This document shows positions 33,498-44,278 of a DNA stretch of 64,000 nt, in pieces. The notes under the pieces are model-generated. The model did not search any database, was not told the origin of the DNA, and was given only the letters and a program-made list of their open reading frames with translations. Origin of the DNA: Lucinisca nassula (lineage: Eukaryota > Mollusca > Bivalvia > Lucinida > Lucinidae); assembly GCA_963580285.1 (NCBI GenBank), contig CAUZLF010000699.1, forward strand, positions 1 to 64,000, written 5' to 3'. A program made the translations under genes and the position numbers. The first letter of the stretch is position 1. Every line of letters begins with the position of its first letter.

Positions 33498-34783
33498 TTC
33501 TGCCTGTTGGTGAACTGACTGAGAAAGGGGAAAGGTTCATTACCGGTATGCCTTACGTTCAGCGGTTCTGCATCATTTAGGTTGCACTGCTGATAGATGC
33601 GCGCTCACCGTAAAATTGGAATACGAATGAAGTTGCCTCGTTGACTTGATGTCACTTAGATTGTCTGTCGGTGAGCTGTTTCAAAGTCTCACTGAGGCTA
33701 ACCTGTAGCTTTTATGAGGTTAATTTATGAGACTGCAATATTCATGGTTCGATCATCGAAATTTTATGATAATTTGATAAATGAGGCTTGGGTCTTAAAC
33801 AAGGGGTATTTCAACTCTCAGTCGAGATAGAAGCTGTCATTTTACGGTTTTCTTATAGTAGGTCTATATTTTTCCTTAAATCACACCCCTAAAATAAAAC
33901 GTGAAAGTTTATTCACGTCAGTCATCCTATGTGGTAGAAAACGGTCTCTGTGTATTAGCTTCTTGACATAAATATGCAAAATTTAGTAAAGTTATCTTAC
34001 ATTCCTTATTTTAATCTAAAATATGATTGTACATCATTTTATTTTCAAAATAATGTTTTCTTTTCATCTTCTGGACTATGAATGCAATATATAAATGTAT
34101 AGGTGAATTGTCTTCAATTGTGTTGGTGAATTGTCTCCAAAAACCATGTCGGTGAGTTGTCTTGTCGCTGAATTGTCTTGTTCCTCATTGATTCGTGCCA
34201 AAAGCAAAAATAGTCTGAACTTGTCAGATAAACCCTGTCAGATTGTGAATGAGGCAGTTGAAACCAGCTGCCAAGAAGGCAGAACTCTCAATCGCAGATC
34301 AGTTCAACATTGCTTAATATTAGAAACAACTAACATAATGTCCAAATCGCTTTTATAGCAACAAACAAATTCCTGGGGGATGAATGTCATTTGATGTATC
34401 ACCAGGAACAATTCTGAATGGTCAGGTATAAAGGCCAAGGCCGGGTCGGACCAAAAATGCTAATCTGAAGATTTCATATTTTGTCTCTTGTTACAATTAA
34501 GATATGTAGATTGTGGTCAGTTTGGAATAAGATTATTATAAATAACATATGTGATAACTGCACGAAGGTTCATCCCTATGCATTAATTGTTTTTTTCTCT
34601 TGTAAAAACTGTTTTTCCAAAATCGAGGGATATAAAAGCCAAGGAGTGAAAAATTTAATAATATTTCTTAATTTCTTGCAAACTTATCGGTTAAAGTACT
34701 TAAATACATTTATGTATTTCTGTCCTAAGATTATTTTAATTTGATTATTCTTTAATATCAATGTGTTCATACACTTGTAGTCC

Positions 34784-35146
34784 TTCAGGAGTAGAAAAGT
34801 TCAGAATAGGGCAGGCAGATTTGTTATGAGCAATTACAACTTTGAAACTGGAAGTTTGACAGGAATACTGAAAAACTCAGGATGGGAGTCTCTCAAGAAA
34901 AGGAGAAGAGACAGTAGGCTTATAATTTGTTTAAAGGGTGCTGCCAGTATTCCAACAGATGACCTTATCCCCACAACTAGGAGTGACAGAAAGCATCAGT
35001 ATTTCAGATGCCCTCTGCAAGAACTGACATCTACAAGGGATCCTTCTTCCCTCAGACAATTAGAGATTGGAATGCCCTACCAGGGTGCGGAAGGTGCTTG
35101 GGATAATATAGCTAAGTTTACTTCTTTGACAAGAGCTAGGGACTAA
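34784..35146 (+). pseudogene. LINE reverse transcriptase C-terminal remnant
   Basis: One open frame reads NRAGRFVMSNYNFETGSLTG, WESLKKRRRDSRLI, ASIPTDDLIPTTRS and LRQLEIGMPYQGA to a stop after LTRARD. The same region, more broken, ends 20293-21540, so both are one LINE family. 5' truncated, as is usual for LINEs. Confidence 0.8.
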
Positions 35147-35850
35147 CTTCCCCTTTCACAGGTCCTGGTGAATGAATGTCATTGGAGGTAGTAACGATTA
35201 GATAGTAAAATATGTAACAAACACATAAAAATCACCTTAAATGATCAATTTTCTTATTCTATATTTTTTTCTATTTTAAGATTGACTTAATTAAAGAAAA
35301 CGTCAAAAGGGTTTACTGCTAGATGGATGGAATTAAAGAAATGTAAACAAATACATTTTTTCTTTATTATTTAAATATACACCCACATATTTACAAATAT
35401 CACAATCAAATTTTATATTTCTTTAATTCCAGCTAACAATAAACAATACTTTTTTCCTATTTGGTAATTCTCGGTTGTTTTCTTTAAGTCAATCTAAAAA
35501 TAGAAACAATCAGAAAATAATTTGATCATTTAAGATGATTTTGATATCATATGTTTATTATATTTTTCTATGAACACAGTCATGATAAGAATAATCAAAA
35601 TTACATATTATCTGGACAAAAATAAGTACATTAACCGATAATTTTGCCAGAAATTAAGAATTTGCCTTTGCTTTTATACCCCTCGATTTCGAAAAAAAGG
35701 TACATGTAGTTATTACAGCAGGTCAGTTCGTCCCTGCTACAAGTAACAGGTTCATCCCTGCTACTAGTAACATGTAATCTAGTACAACCTGCTGCATGCA
35801 GGCAGCTCGGACTCGTTACCTCGGGAGAGGAACCCATCGATCTCTAAACA

Positions 35851-36250
35851 TAGCCAGCTTGGATAGGTGGAACCCATAGTCTTGGTTGGCAATCCACCTA
35901 GAGGTTAGGCCCTTAAACAAAACCTAGCCGCCTGGGTAGATGGAACCCATAGCCTTGGTAGGCAATCAGTCTAGGAGGTGCTAGACCTCTAAACAAAACT
36001 AGCTTGGGTAGGTGGAACTTGTAGCCTTGGTTGGCAATCCACCTAGGGGTCATAGGTCCTTAAACAAAGCCTAGCCTGGGCAGATGGAGCCCATAGCCTT
36101 AGTTGGCAATCCTTCTAGGAGTTGGTAGGTCTCTGAATGAAATCTGGCTTGTCACATTCATTTATCTGGAGTGCCTGTGAGTTGTCAGATACTTGAATGC
36201 TGAGCTATATATCCTGGCAATCCTTCTAGGAGTTGGTAGGTCTCTGAACA
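35851..36250. repeat. About 75-100-bp tandem units
   Basis: Five units of 'ggtaggtggaacccatagcc', 'ttggttggcaatccacctag' and 'gtctctaaacaaaacctagc', decaying to the right. The following 36250-36840 is GC-richer, with a weak CxxC-type coding hint (WCKICHGCSK...CGPCPC near 36700). It may be a LINE 5' region, unproven. Confidence 0.55.
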
Positions 36251-37074
36251 AAACCTAGCTTGTCACTTTCATTTATCTGAAGAGCCGGTGAGTTGTCAGA
36301 TACTTGAATGTGCTGAGCCATATATAACAACCTCCAGCGTCCTGGGTATGACGTAAAAAATGCATCCAGCCATGACACTCTAAATGAGTGTGGGAATGTG
36401 AGGTTGCCCATTATCACAGTTGCCTCCCCACCTTCAGGGTTACAAGACTGCCACAACCTGGGTGACAGAGCTAGGCAGCAACCATCTACAGACCGATGGT
36501 TTGGTGTACTAGCTGCTGTGGTTTGGCAGATGATCCTTGCTGCACAAGGACAACGGTAAAGCACACCTGCCCTAGTGAGTCGGGAACATCGGCTTGCTCA
36601 GATGCCGTAAAAGAACTGAGTTGGGATGTCAGCTAGGATAGGTGGTCCTGCAAATTACAACCGTCAACAAGTATCATGGCAGCTACAAAGACTGGCCTGG
36701 AGATCTGGTGTAAGATCTGCCATGGGTGCAGCAAGCCAGCTACCTGGAAGGGGGCCCACTTATGTGGACCTTGCCCCTGTATCTGCATGTTAAACAAAAA
36801 TCTGTTGATGATGGTAATGATTACAAGAGGATAAAACAATGTAGAGAGATGAACCTTCGTTTAGTTATCAAATATGTTATTCATAATAATTTGATACCAA
36901 ACTGACCACAATATACACAAGGGACAAAAATATAAAATCTTTGGATCAGCATTTTTAGCTCGCCGACTCGGTCCGACCTCGGCTTTTATATCTGACCATT
37001 CTGAAGAGAGTATCCTTTAATAAATACTTACCTGTCTTCATTTAGCTTCCTTAGTTCCGTTTTTAATGCTTGTG

Positions 37075-37150
37075 GTACGGCGCAGCCTGGGATTGAACCT
37101 GGGACCTTACGATCCCCAAAGGCAAACAGACACTCTATCTTAAGTCTATC
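37075..37150 (-). repeat. Antisense tRNA-like head
   Basis: The minus strand reads a B-box-like 'gggttcaatccc' about 40 nt after an A-box-like region. Degenerate; probably part of a SINE. Confidence 0.35.
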
Positions 37151-37195
37151 AAGGCTGGCTATCAGAAAGATGTTCTATGAGCTTTTTGGCTTTTT

Positions 37196-37424
37196 TTAAC
37201 CTATTTTGTACCGGAAACCCCGTAACGGGTACCCTGGCAAACAGTGCAGGTCCAGATCAGACGCCGCAGAATGCGGCGTCTGATCAGGGCCTCCACTGTT
37301 TGCTAAAAGTTCAATCATTTTCCAAATGAATTTTGATCAACACACAACCAAACACCCCTAAATTTTGAAATGGACTCATGCTGTATATGAGGAGGAAGAT
37401 TCCATTTGGTACAAAAAGGGTTAA
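37196..37424 (+). mobile_element. MITE-B, full length
   Basis: TTAACCTATTTTGTACCGG to 'ggtacaaaaagggttaa'. The hairpin has 'aacagtgcaggtccagatca' at about 37238-37305. Confidence 0.8.
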
Positions 37425-37660
37425 AGTACCAGATAAAGGACAAGAAGAAGTGAAGTATGAGCAACTAAAAAATTTAAATCATTTCCCATACAGGAAAAAC
37501 AAGTCTCAAAAAAATAAAAATAAATCCGACGTTTTACAATTCCGGCCCTGCAGACCAATGCAGATAACTGTAGATCCCAATGAGGTGGCTTTGACATTGT
37601 TAGCTAACATGGTTTCATCTTTGGACCCCAAAAATGGTGTTATTAAGAGGTTGGGGTGTA
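37425..37660 (+). CDS. Candidate exon, Lys-rich, unknown protein
   Basis: The open frame here matches no repeat in the window and has coding-like composition: PDKGQEEVKYEQLKNLNHFP, a run of Lys/Asn, then FRPCRPMQITVDPNEVAL and NMVSSLDPKNGVIKRLG. A possible acceptor (gtaccag, 37425-37431) lacks a strong pyrimidine tract. Donors near 37640-37655 are plausible. It could be an upstream exon of the plus-strand gene at 43675. No family recognised. Confidence 0.3.
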
Positions 37661-38424
37661 CATGTATCCCATCACGAAAACACGCCTATACAATTTTGAC
37701 CCCCTTGAACCCCACTTTTATATACAGGTAGTAAAACTGGGGCTTTCGGGGGTAAACCTTATTTTTTTATTTCTGCTCTAAAATATAGATTGTGGGTACT
37801 CGTTAGAACCGCCTCGATGAGACGGTTCTAACGAGTGTCCACAATCTATATTTTGAGCAGAAATAAGAAAACTTTTTTAATTTTTTTTTTCGGCGATAAA
37901 GGTGGCAATGCATTTGTATAGGCGTGGTTTCGTAATGCTGTGAAATCCTGATCTTCCTCTTTCTCTGATATCTAAGCATGGTAAAGATTCCCGTTATTAT
38001 AGATCCTTGTTATAACGACAGTATAAGACTCTTATATGGGTGTGAGGGGTGGATGGAAACATCCGTCCTGAGGGTCACTGTCCGGCATCACAAGGCTTGC
38101 CGAGTGATGCCGGACATTGATCCTGAGGGACGGATTTTTCTATCGACCCCTCACACCCATAAAGGATTCTTTTTCTTGCATACCTTCCATTTCTATTGCG
38201 AATTTTTAATGCTGCTGTCACTTCGGCTATCGACGTCCGCCATTTTGTGATAACACAACTTGAATGTTTAGTGATTTCACGCATGACGCCACCGCGCATG
38301 AGGTTGTAATCAACCAGTGCATTTATCAAACACGCAATTATATTCGATTTGGGGTCGGGACACCAGGGTCAGAACATAAATTTCTATCCCAGGGTAAAAG
38401 CATGGAAGAATATTTGTTCCCTTA
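37661..38424. repeat. Hairpin-H copy and a strong palindrome
   Basis: 37661-37930 is a hairpin-H copy (stem 'gaaccgcctcgatgagacgg'). 38036-38165 is a near-perfect palindrome ('tgtgaggggtggatgg', 'gtccggcatcacaaggcttg' and complements). No exon. Confidence 0.7.
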
Positions 38425-38522
38425 CACTTTAACGTTATAAAGAATTTGCTGCTGTAAAGAATCCCAATAAGGAGTGGTTATTAAGGGCTTATTCCTCTCA
38501 ATTCCTCCAAGAAACAAAAGTA
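38425..38522 (+). mobile_element. Left half of a 'gttataacg' MITE
   Basis: 'aacgttataaagaatttgct' through 'ctccaagaaacaaaa' matches 4800-4900. The matching right half is at 43159-43411, across the composite insertion. Confidence 0.7.
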
Positions 38523-38804
38523 CAGTAAAACTTTGATGGCTCGAACACCGATGGCTCATTTACCATGGCTGAATTGAACCCATTTTTGAGTCCCTAGGAA
38601 TTCCTGTACATAAGAAGTACATAAGAAATAGTGTGGGATAATTAAAGCGATTTTTGACTTTTATGTTGCAAATGTATGCTGTGTGTGCTCATTAGAATCG
38701 CCTCGTAGAGGCGATTCTAATGAGTACACACAGCATATATTTTTATTATGGAACACCGAAAAGATGTCCCAAAATTACCCCGTTATGCCTCCTGACAGTA
38801 GCCC

Positions 38805-38937
38805 TCAGTGGCGGTTCCGGGTCGTTTCGCCCGTGGGTCGTTTCGACATGAGTCGTTTCGCCCTGATTTTGGGGGTGGGTTGTTTCGCCCTTACCTGGTG
38901 GGTCGTTTCGCCCGTGAGTCGTTTCGCCGCAATTATA
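38805..38937 (+). repeat. GTCGTTTCGCCC array, left copy
   Basis: About six 'gtcgtttcgcccgtggg'-type units with variable spacers, starting at 'ctcagtggcggttccggg'. The inverse array lies at 42981-43080. Confidence 0.8.
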
Positions 38938-39251
38938 TTTTAAGGGAGTGACAAACAGAATGGATGAGTAAATGGACAGATGGATGAATAAATAAATGAA
39001 TAAATGGGTGAATGGAGTTGTGCTTTGGTAGATGGACGGACGTACGGATGAACGAACGACCACCCACATTCCATGCCTGCAGCAGAAATTGCAGACTATG
39101 GGTACTACTCACAAAACACACAATGTTTTTCATATTTCCGCCCCAAAATACACAGACCGTTGGTCATCGTTAGAACCGCTTCGCCGAGGCGTTTCTAACG
39201 AGCACCCGAGCAGAAATATGAACAATATAAGAACCAGTGCTTCATCTGAAG

Positions 39252-40324
39252 TGCACGACCCGCCGGATGCATTTAGCTTTATGAGTGTTACCATATATGG
39301 GTATGGCGGCCATTTTGGTCATGTGACCTGGACCTAAAACGGTTCCCCCAATAAATGCGCCTTATCGTAAGGAGCAAAAATATATCTAATACTTTAGTAC
39401 TGTATCCTGAATCGTTTGCAGGATAAAATGAATTCTCACTTTTCCAATACAAAAGCATATGTGTCAAAGCTTGACCTAGGCACAAAGAAGGTCAAGGTCA
39501 ACCCAGGGTCACCATTTTAGCAATTTATGATGGGCCTACGTCCCAGATGTTATTTATCAAGTTTCGTGGAAATCTGCCAAGTGGTTCTGGAGAAGACTAT
39601 TTTGAAGGGTTTTTACCATATATGGCTTGGCGGCCATTTTGGTCATGGGACCTTGACCCCATGAGCAAATTTTGGTTTCCTCCATCCCATAGAGGCTCCA
39701 TATGAAATTTGACCTTAATCGGCCCAACGGTTTCCGAGGAGAAGCAGTTCGAAAATTTTCACATTTTTCGCCTCGGCGAGGCTATACTAAATGGAATGTA
39801 ATATTTCCTAAGTTCATTGGTTAGACCTCATTGATACTATCAGTATGCCAAAACTTGTTTAAATATTCCAAGTGGTTAAGTCACTATCACCAATTTTCAC
39901 AAATGGGTTACGGACGGACAGACAGACAGACCATATATGGCTTGGCGGCCATTTGGGTCATGTGACCTGGACCCCATGAGCAAATTTTGGTTTCCCCCAT
40001 CCCATAGAGGCTCCATATGAAATTTGACTTCAATCGGCCCAACGGTTTCCGAGGAGAAGCAGTTTGAAAATTTTCACATTTTTCGCCTCATCGAGGCTAT
40101 ACTAAATGGAAAGTAATAGTTCGTAAGTTCATTGGTTAGATCTCATTGATATCTATCAGTATGCCAAAAATTGTTTAAATATTCCAAGCGGTTAAGTCAC
40201 TATCACCAATTTTCACAAACGGGTTACGGACGGACAGACAGACTGAGAGAATGACACGGTGATTTTAGGGCACTCTTAGAAAATCAACCGACTTCAGTCG
40301 GTCGCTTTTTCTGCGGGTCGTGCA
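39252..40324. mobile_element. Pearl-like element, TGCACGACCCGC ends, copy 1
   Basis: Inverted 12-bp ends. Units of about 315 bp ('gcttggcggccattttggtc', 'catcccatagaggctccata', 'ggcccaacggtttccgagga', 'aagtcactatcaccaatttt'), with 'ggacggacagacagacagac' after each unit. It ends with a 'ccgacttcagtcgg' stem. Confidence 0.85.
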
Positions 40325-40409
40325 ATATGACCTACAATAGTGACAGCAACAATTGTCTAGCTATGAACTGGTTTACTGTATTCAAATAACAACAGTGCTT
40401 CAGCTGAAG

Positions 40410-41818
40410 TGCACGACCCGCCGGATGCTTTTAGCTTTATGAGTGTTACCATATATGGGTATGGCGGCCATTTTGGTCATGTGACCTGGACATAAAACGG
40501 TTCCCCCAATAAATGCGCCTTATCGTAAGGAGCAAAAATATATCTTATACTTTAGTACTGTATTCTGAATCGTTTGCAGGATAAAATCCAACACAAAAGC
40601 ATATGTGTCAAAGTTTGACCTAGGCACAAAGAAGGTCAAGGTCAACCCAGGGTCACCATTTTAGCAATTTATGATGGGCCTACATTCCAGATGCTATTTA
40701 TCAAGTTTCGTGGAAATCTGCACAGTGGTTCTGGAGAAGACTATTTTTGAAGGGTTTTAACCAAATATTGCTTGGCGGCCATTTTGGTCATGTGACCTGG
40801 ACCCCATGAGGAAATTTTGGTTTCCCCCATCCCGTAGAGGCTCCATATGAAATTTGACTTCAATCGGCCCAACGATTTCCGAGGAGAAGCATTTCGAAAA
40901 TTTACACATTTTTCGCCTCGGCGAGGCTGTACTAAATGGAATGTAATATTTCGCAAGTTCATTGATAAGATCTCATTGATATTTATCAGTATGCCAAAAA
41001 TTGTTTAAATATTCCAAGCGGTTAAGTCACTATCACCAATTTTCACAAACGGGTTACGGACGGACAGATAGACAGACCATATATGGCTTGGCGGCCATTT
41101 TGGTCATGTGTCCTGGACCCCATGAGCAATTTTTGGTTTCCCCCATCCCATAGAGGCTCCATATGAAATTTGATTTCAATCGGGCCAACGGTTTCCGAGG
41201 AGAAGCAGTTCGAAAATTTTCACATTTTTCGCCTCGGCGAAGCTATACTAAATGGAATGTAATATTTCGTAAGTTCATTGGTTAGATCTCATTGATATCT
41301 ATCAGTATGCCAAAAATTGTTTAAATATACCAAGCGGTTAAGTCACTATCACCAATTTTCACAAACGGGTTACGGACGGACAGACAGACAAACCATATAT
41401 GGCTTGGCGGCCATTTTGGTCATGTGACCTTGACCCCATGAGCAAATTTTGGTTTCCCCCATCCCATAGAGGCTCCATATGAAATTTGACTTCAATCGGC
41501 CCAACGGTTTCCGAGGAGAAGCAGTTCAAAAATGTTCGAAAAATTTCACATTTTTCGCCTCGGCGAGGCTATACTAAATGGAATGTAATATTTCGTAAGT
41601 TCATTGGTTAGATCTCATTGATATCTATCAGTATGTCAAAAATTGTTGAAATATTCCAAGCGGTTAAGTCACTATCACCAATTTTCACAAACGGGTTACG
41701 GACGGACAGACAGAATGACAGACTGACAGAATTACAGAATGACAGAATGACACGGTGATTTTAGGGCACTCTTAGAAAAAACCGACTTCAGTCGGTTGCT
41801 TTTTCTGCGGGTCGTGCA
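40410..41818. mobile_element. Pearl-like element, TGCACGACCCGC ends, copy 2
   Basis: Same family and orientation as 39252-40324, with one more internal unit (starts near 40770, 41084 and 41398). The two copies differ mainly in unit number. Both share 'cagtgcttca.ctgaag' just outside the left end. Confidence 0.85.
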
Positions 41819-42980
41819 ATCTTTGATCAGAACAATTTTGATTTTTTTTTATTTGGTGGTACAATTTTCTAGTATTTGAATAAGCATGTTTTCGTAATGC
41901 AAACTATTAAACAGACCAGTACGTACGATAACACAGCCGTGCGACATAGTGCATGTTTTCACATCTCTAAAATGACTACTTTTATTATGAAAATCTGTGG
42001 TATTTTTTCTTATCTATACTTCAAACATAGGTTGACGTGGTTCTAACGAGTACCCAGAACCTTTGTCTTGTAGCAGAAATAACAAAAATAATGTATACCC
42101 CACTAAACCCCAGTTTTCTTCATATAAGGTGGGGCTTAGGGTGTGTTCATTCCACGGACATGTTCATGTGATGCTATGGTTTCAATGTTATGCTTTGTTA
42201 TATATTTATAATGTAAAATGCGTGTTTTGTTATGCATAAAATTATGGGGAAAAAATGAAAAGAAAGTATAAAACGTTATGTTTCTATTCCTACCCAGGTT
42301 GAGCTACAGTACTGTCTGTATAAAAGTTAAACCAACTTTTTTACACATGGCACTTAAGTTGTAATATTGATTATTACTCTTTAAGTGACATTTTTGTAAA
42401 CTTTTATTCAAACACCACTGTTTAAAAATATTTTGTTTGTTGGAATTGAGGTTTAACGACCCCGTCAACACAATATACGTACTATGTAACCAGTTATATC
42501 ACGCCACTTTTTGTGCAGTAAGAACAACTGATGAGTAAATAAAACATCATGTTAGCAAGTCTATGCAATAACGTCCCTTTTAAACCCAACTTTATACAGT
42601 GAAAAATGGGTTTTCGCAAATACAATGTACTTTATTTCTCTTATTTCTGATTCTAGAACATAGACAATTAGACGATTCTAATCCAAAATCTATGTTTTGA
42701 GCAGAAAGATAAATATGCCACATTTTTAAATATAAACAGTCATTTTCACAGAGCCTTAAATCCCATTTTATTGCAAAGACTTGTTAACCTTATGTGAGCT
42801 CGAATATCTATCTCAAAAAGGTGGTAGCTCAGTTGCTCAAACCTAACGTAGAAGCCGTCAGTAGGTCGTCCAGCTGCACCACACGAGGGCAAAACCAAGT
42901 TTTCTGGAACTCTAAATACCCCCATCAATCCCTTTACATACCAAAACAAACATAACCTCAATCAATAGGGCTTGAAAAAA
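41819..42980. repeat. Hairpin-H copies and unassigned AT-rich DNA
   Basis: Hairpin-H copies lie at about 41920-42170 and 42560-42720. A SINE-1 3' fragment on the minus strand lies at about 42433-42480. No exon. Confidence 0.55.
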
Positions 42981-43080
42981 TAAGGGCGAAACGACCCACA
43001 GGCGAAACGACCCAGGGCGAAACGACCCACGGGCGAAACGACTCATGGGCGAAACGACTCACGGGCGAAACGACCCGAGA
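42981..43080 (-). repeat. GGCGAAACGACCC array, right copy
   Basis: Six 'gggcgaaacgacccac'-type units of 15-17 bp, inverted relative to 38805-38937, ending in 'gagacctcagtgg'. Confidence 0.85.
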
Positions 43081-43158
43081 CCTCAGTGGCTCGAACTACC
43101 CCTGCCTCAAACAGATTTTCGAGGTCCCAAAGGTGTTCGAGCCATTGAAGTTCGACTG

Positions 43159-43411
43159 TAGTTGACATTTGCTGGAATCACTTTCTTAGAATTGCCAAGG
43201 TGATTCTAACAAATATTCACAACATTTGTTTCTTGGACACATTTGTTAGAACTGCCTGGGGGATTCTAACAAATATGCACAAAATTTGTTTCTTGAAGTA
43301 ATAAAAACAAAGTTCTTGAATAGCTCCGTTAACCTCTCCCATCTTGAGCTAAGGATTAACTCCATTGAAATTGTCGTTGTAATGAGTTTTGTTGTCATAT
43401 GAAATGTTGGT
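43159..43411 (+). mobile_element. Right half of the split 'gttataacg' MITE
   Basis: 'gattctaacaaatattcac', 'aaatttgtttcttgaagta' and 'attgtcgttgtaatgagttt' match 4920-5130 in order, completing the half at 38425-38522. The internal hairpin region is duplicated here. Confidence 0.7.
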
Positions 43412-43415
43412 TTAA

Positions 43416-43648
43416 GGGGAATGGGAACGCCTGGCTGATTTTCTGCCACTTTTTAAAGGGAGACAACTTTCGGAACTTCCTGTTCGCCTTTCTATAAGCC
43501 CTGTCCCACTAAAAATGGGGTCTACTCTTAAAGGAAAGAATTTGCTCCTCTGGAGCAAATTCTTTCCTTTAAGAATTGACCCCTATTTCCATGGGAGACA
43601 AAAATACTTTTGCAGGAGTTGCCTCCCCTGAAGGTGTTCCAATTCCCC
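43416..43648. mobile_element. TTAA-flanked MITE next to a splice acceptor
   Basis: 16-bp inverted ends GGGGAATGGGAACGCC / GGTGTTCCAATTCCCC with TTAA on each side (43412-43415, 43649-43652), a piggyBac-type target. The inner stem is 'aaaggaaagaatttgctcct' with its complement. It ends 26 bp before the predicted exon at 43675. Confidence 0.8.
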
Positions 43649-43674
43649 TTAAAGAGGGTTTATTTGTATTCCAG

Positions 43675-44278
43675 ATAAAAGAAAAGACAGTAGCCATGGC
43701 AACGAAAGAATCGGACGCTGAGAAGGCCGAAGAAGCCGCTCAGTCACAGAATATAGCAAGAAATGCTCAGAACTACATAGAGCGCTATGAACGCTACGAG
43801 TGTCAGGAGCTTCTAGCATTTTTACAGACACATTGGATGTTGTCTACCGAGGATTTCCGATTTCCAACAGACCCTCCAATGGGTTTGATTAGCAATATGA
43901 ATCCGAAGGATTCTAATACTTTTGTCATACTCATCCCTGAAGAGGAAAATACTCAACCATTAGATTATAGAGAATTACATCAAATTGTACGTGAATTGAT
44001 TTTTGGTATATATGTGTTAAATCAGACTCCGACATTGTCATTGGAAGCAAACTTTGATCAGAGTACAACTTGTCAGCTACCTCCGGCATACCAGGATACG
44101 AGAATAGGACAAATTATGATAAATGTTGACTATATGATGAAATCTTTGTGGCATGGGTGCTATTTTCCGAAAGACAAACGGACAAAATTTTCAGAAAAGT
44201 GGCGATCAAACTTGGATGTAAATGCTAATGGGAAACCCGAAACCAAAAAGACACTTATTACAGAGTTTATAAGAAGTG
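43675..44278 (+). CDS. Unknown-function gene, first coding exon
   Basis: Acceptor 'tttatttgtattccag', donor gtaggt at 44279 (phase 1). A second donor, gtatac at 44283, would break the phase with the next exon. Long open frame with even codon use and no repeats. Confidence 0.72.

Larger units (their letters stand above)
32722..34195. mobile_element. TIR element with inverted GACAATTCACCGACA arrays
   Basis: The left end (32722-32835) has five copies of 'gacaattcaccgacac'-like words. The right end (34100-34195) has four in opposite orientation. The outermost bases mirror (cgaatca / tgattcg), followed by 'gacaagacaactcaccgac' on both sides. It carries a tRNA-SINE and a SINE-1. No transposase ORF. 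Confidence 0.65.
34425..37010. repeat. Large imperfect inverted repeat region
   Basis: Left-arm text 'gaatggtcaggtataaaggc', 'ggtcggaccaaaaatgct' and 'attgtggtcagtttgg' reappears inverted at 36840-37010. 'aaaatcgagggatataaaag' (34617) reappears inverted at 35670-35695. A separate inner palindrome occupies 35222-35560. The LINE 3' end and the 35851-36250 array lie between the arms. Confidence 0.7.
38523..43158. mobile_element. 4.6-kb composite TIR element inserted in a MITE
   Basis: The left end is TA-cagtaaaactttgatggctc-gaacacc. The inverted right end, read on the minus strand, is TA-cagtcgaacttcaatggctc-gaacacc. The host MITE continues colinearly on both sides. Inside are a hairpin-H copy, inverted GGCGAAACGACCC arrays, two pearl-like elements and more hairpin-H copies. 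No transposase is visible, so it may be a small element swollen by later insertions. Confidence 0.6.

Noticed and set aside
36226..36564. 112-residue minus-strand protein
   Set aside because: No motif, no supporting splice sites, and it overlaps a likely LINE-derived plus-strand region.
42981..43080. CRISPR array
   Set aside because: Units of 15-17 bp are almost contiguous, with spacers of only 0-3 bases, in a eukaryotic transposon context; no cas-like gene.
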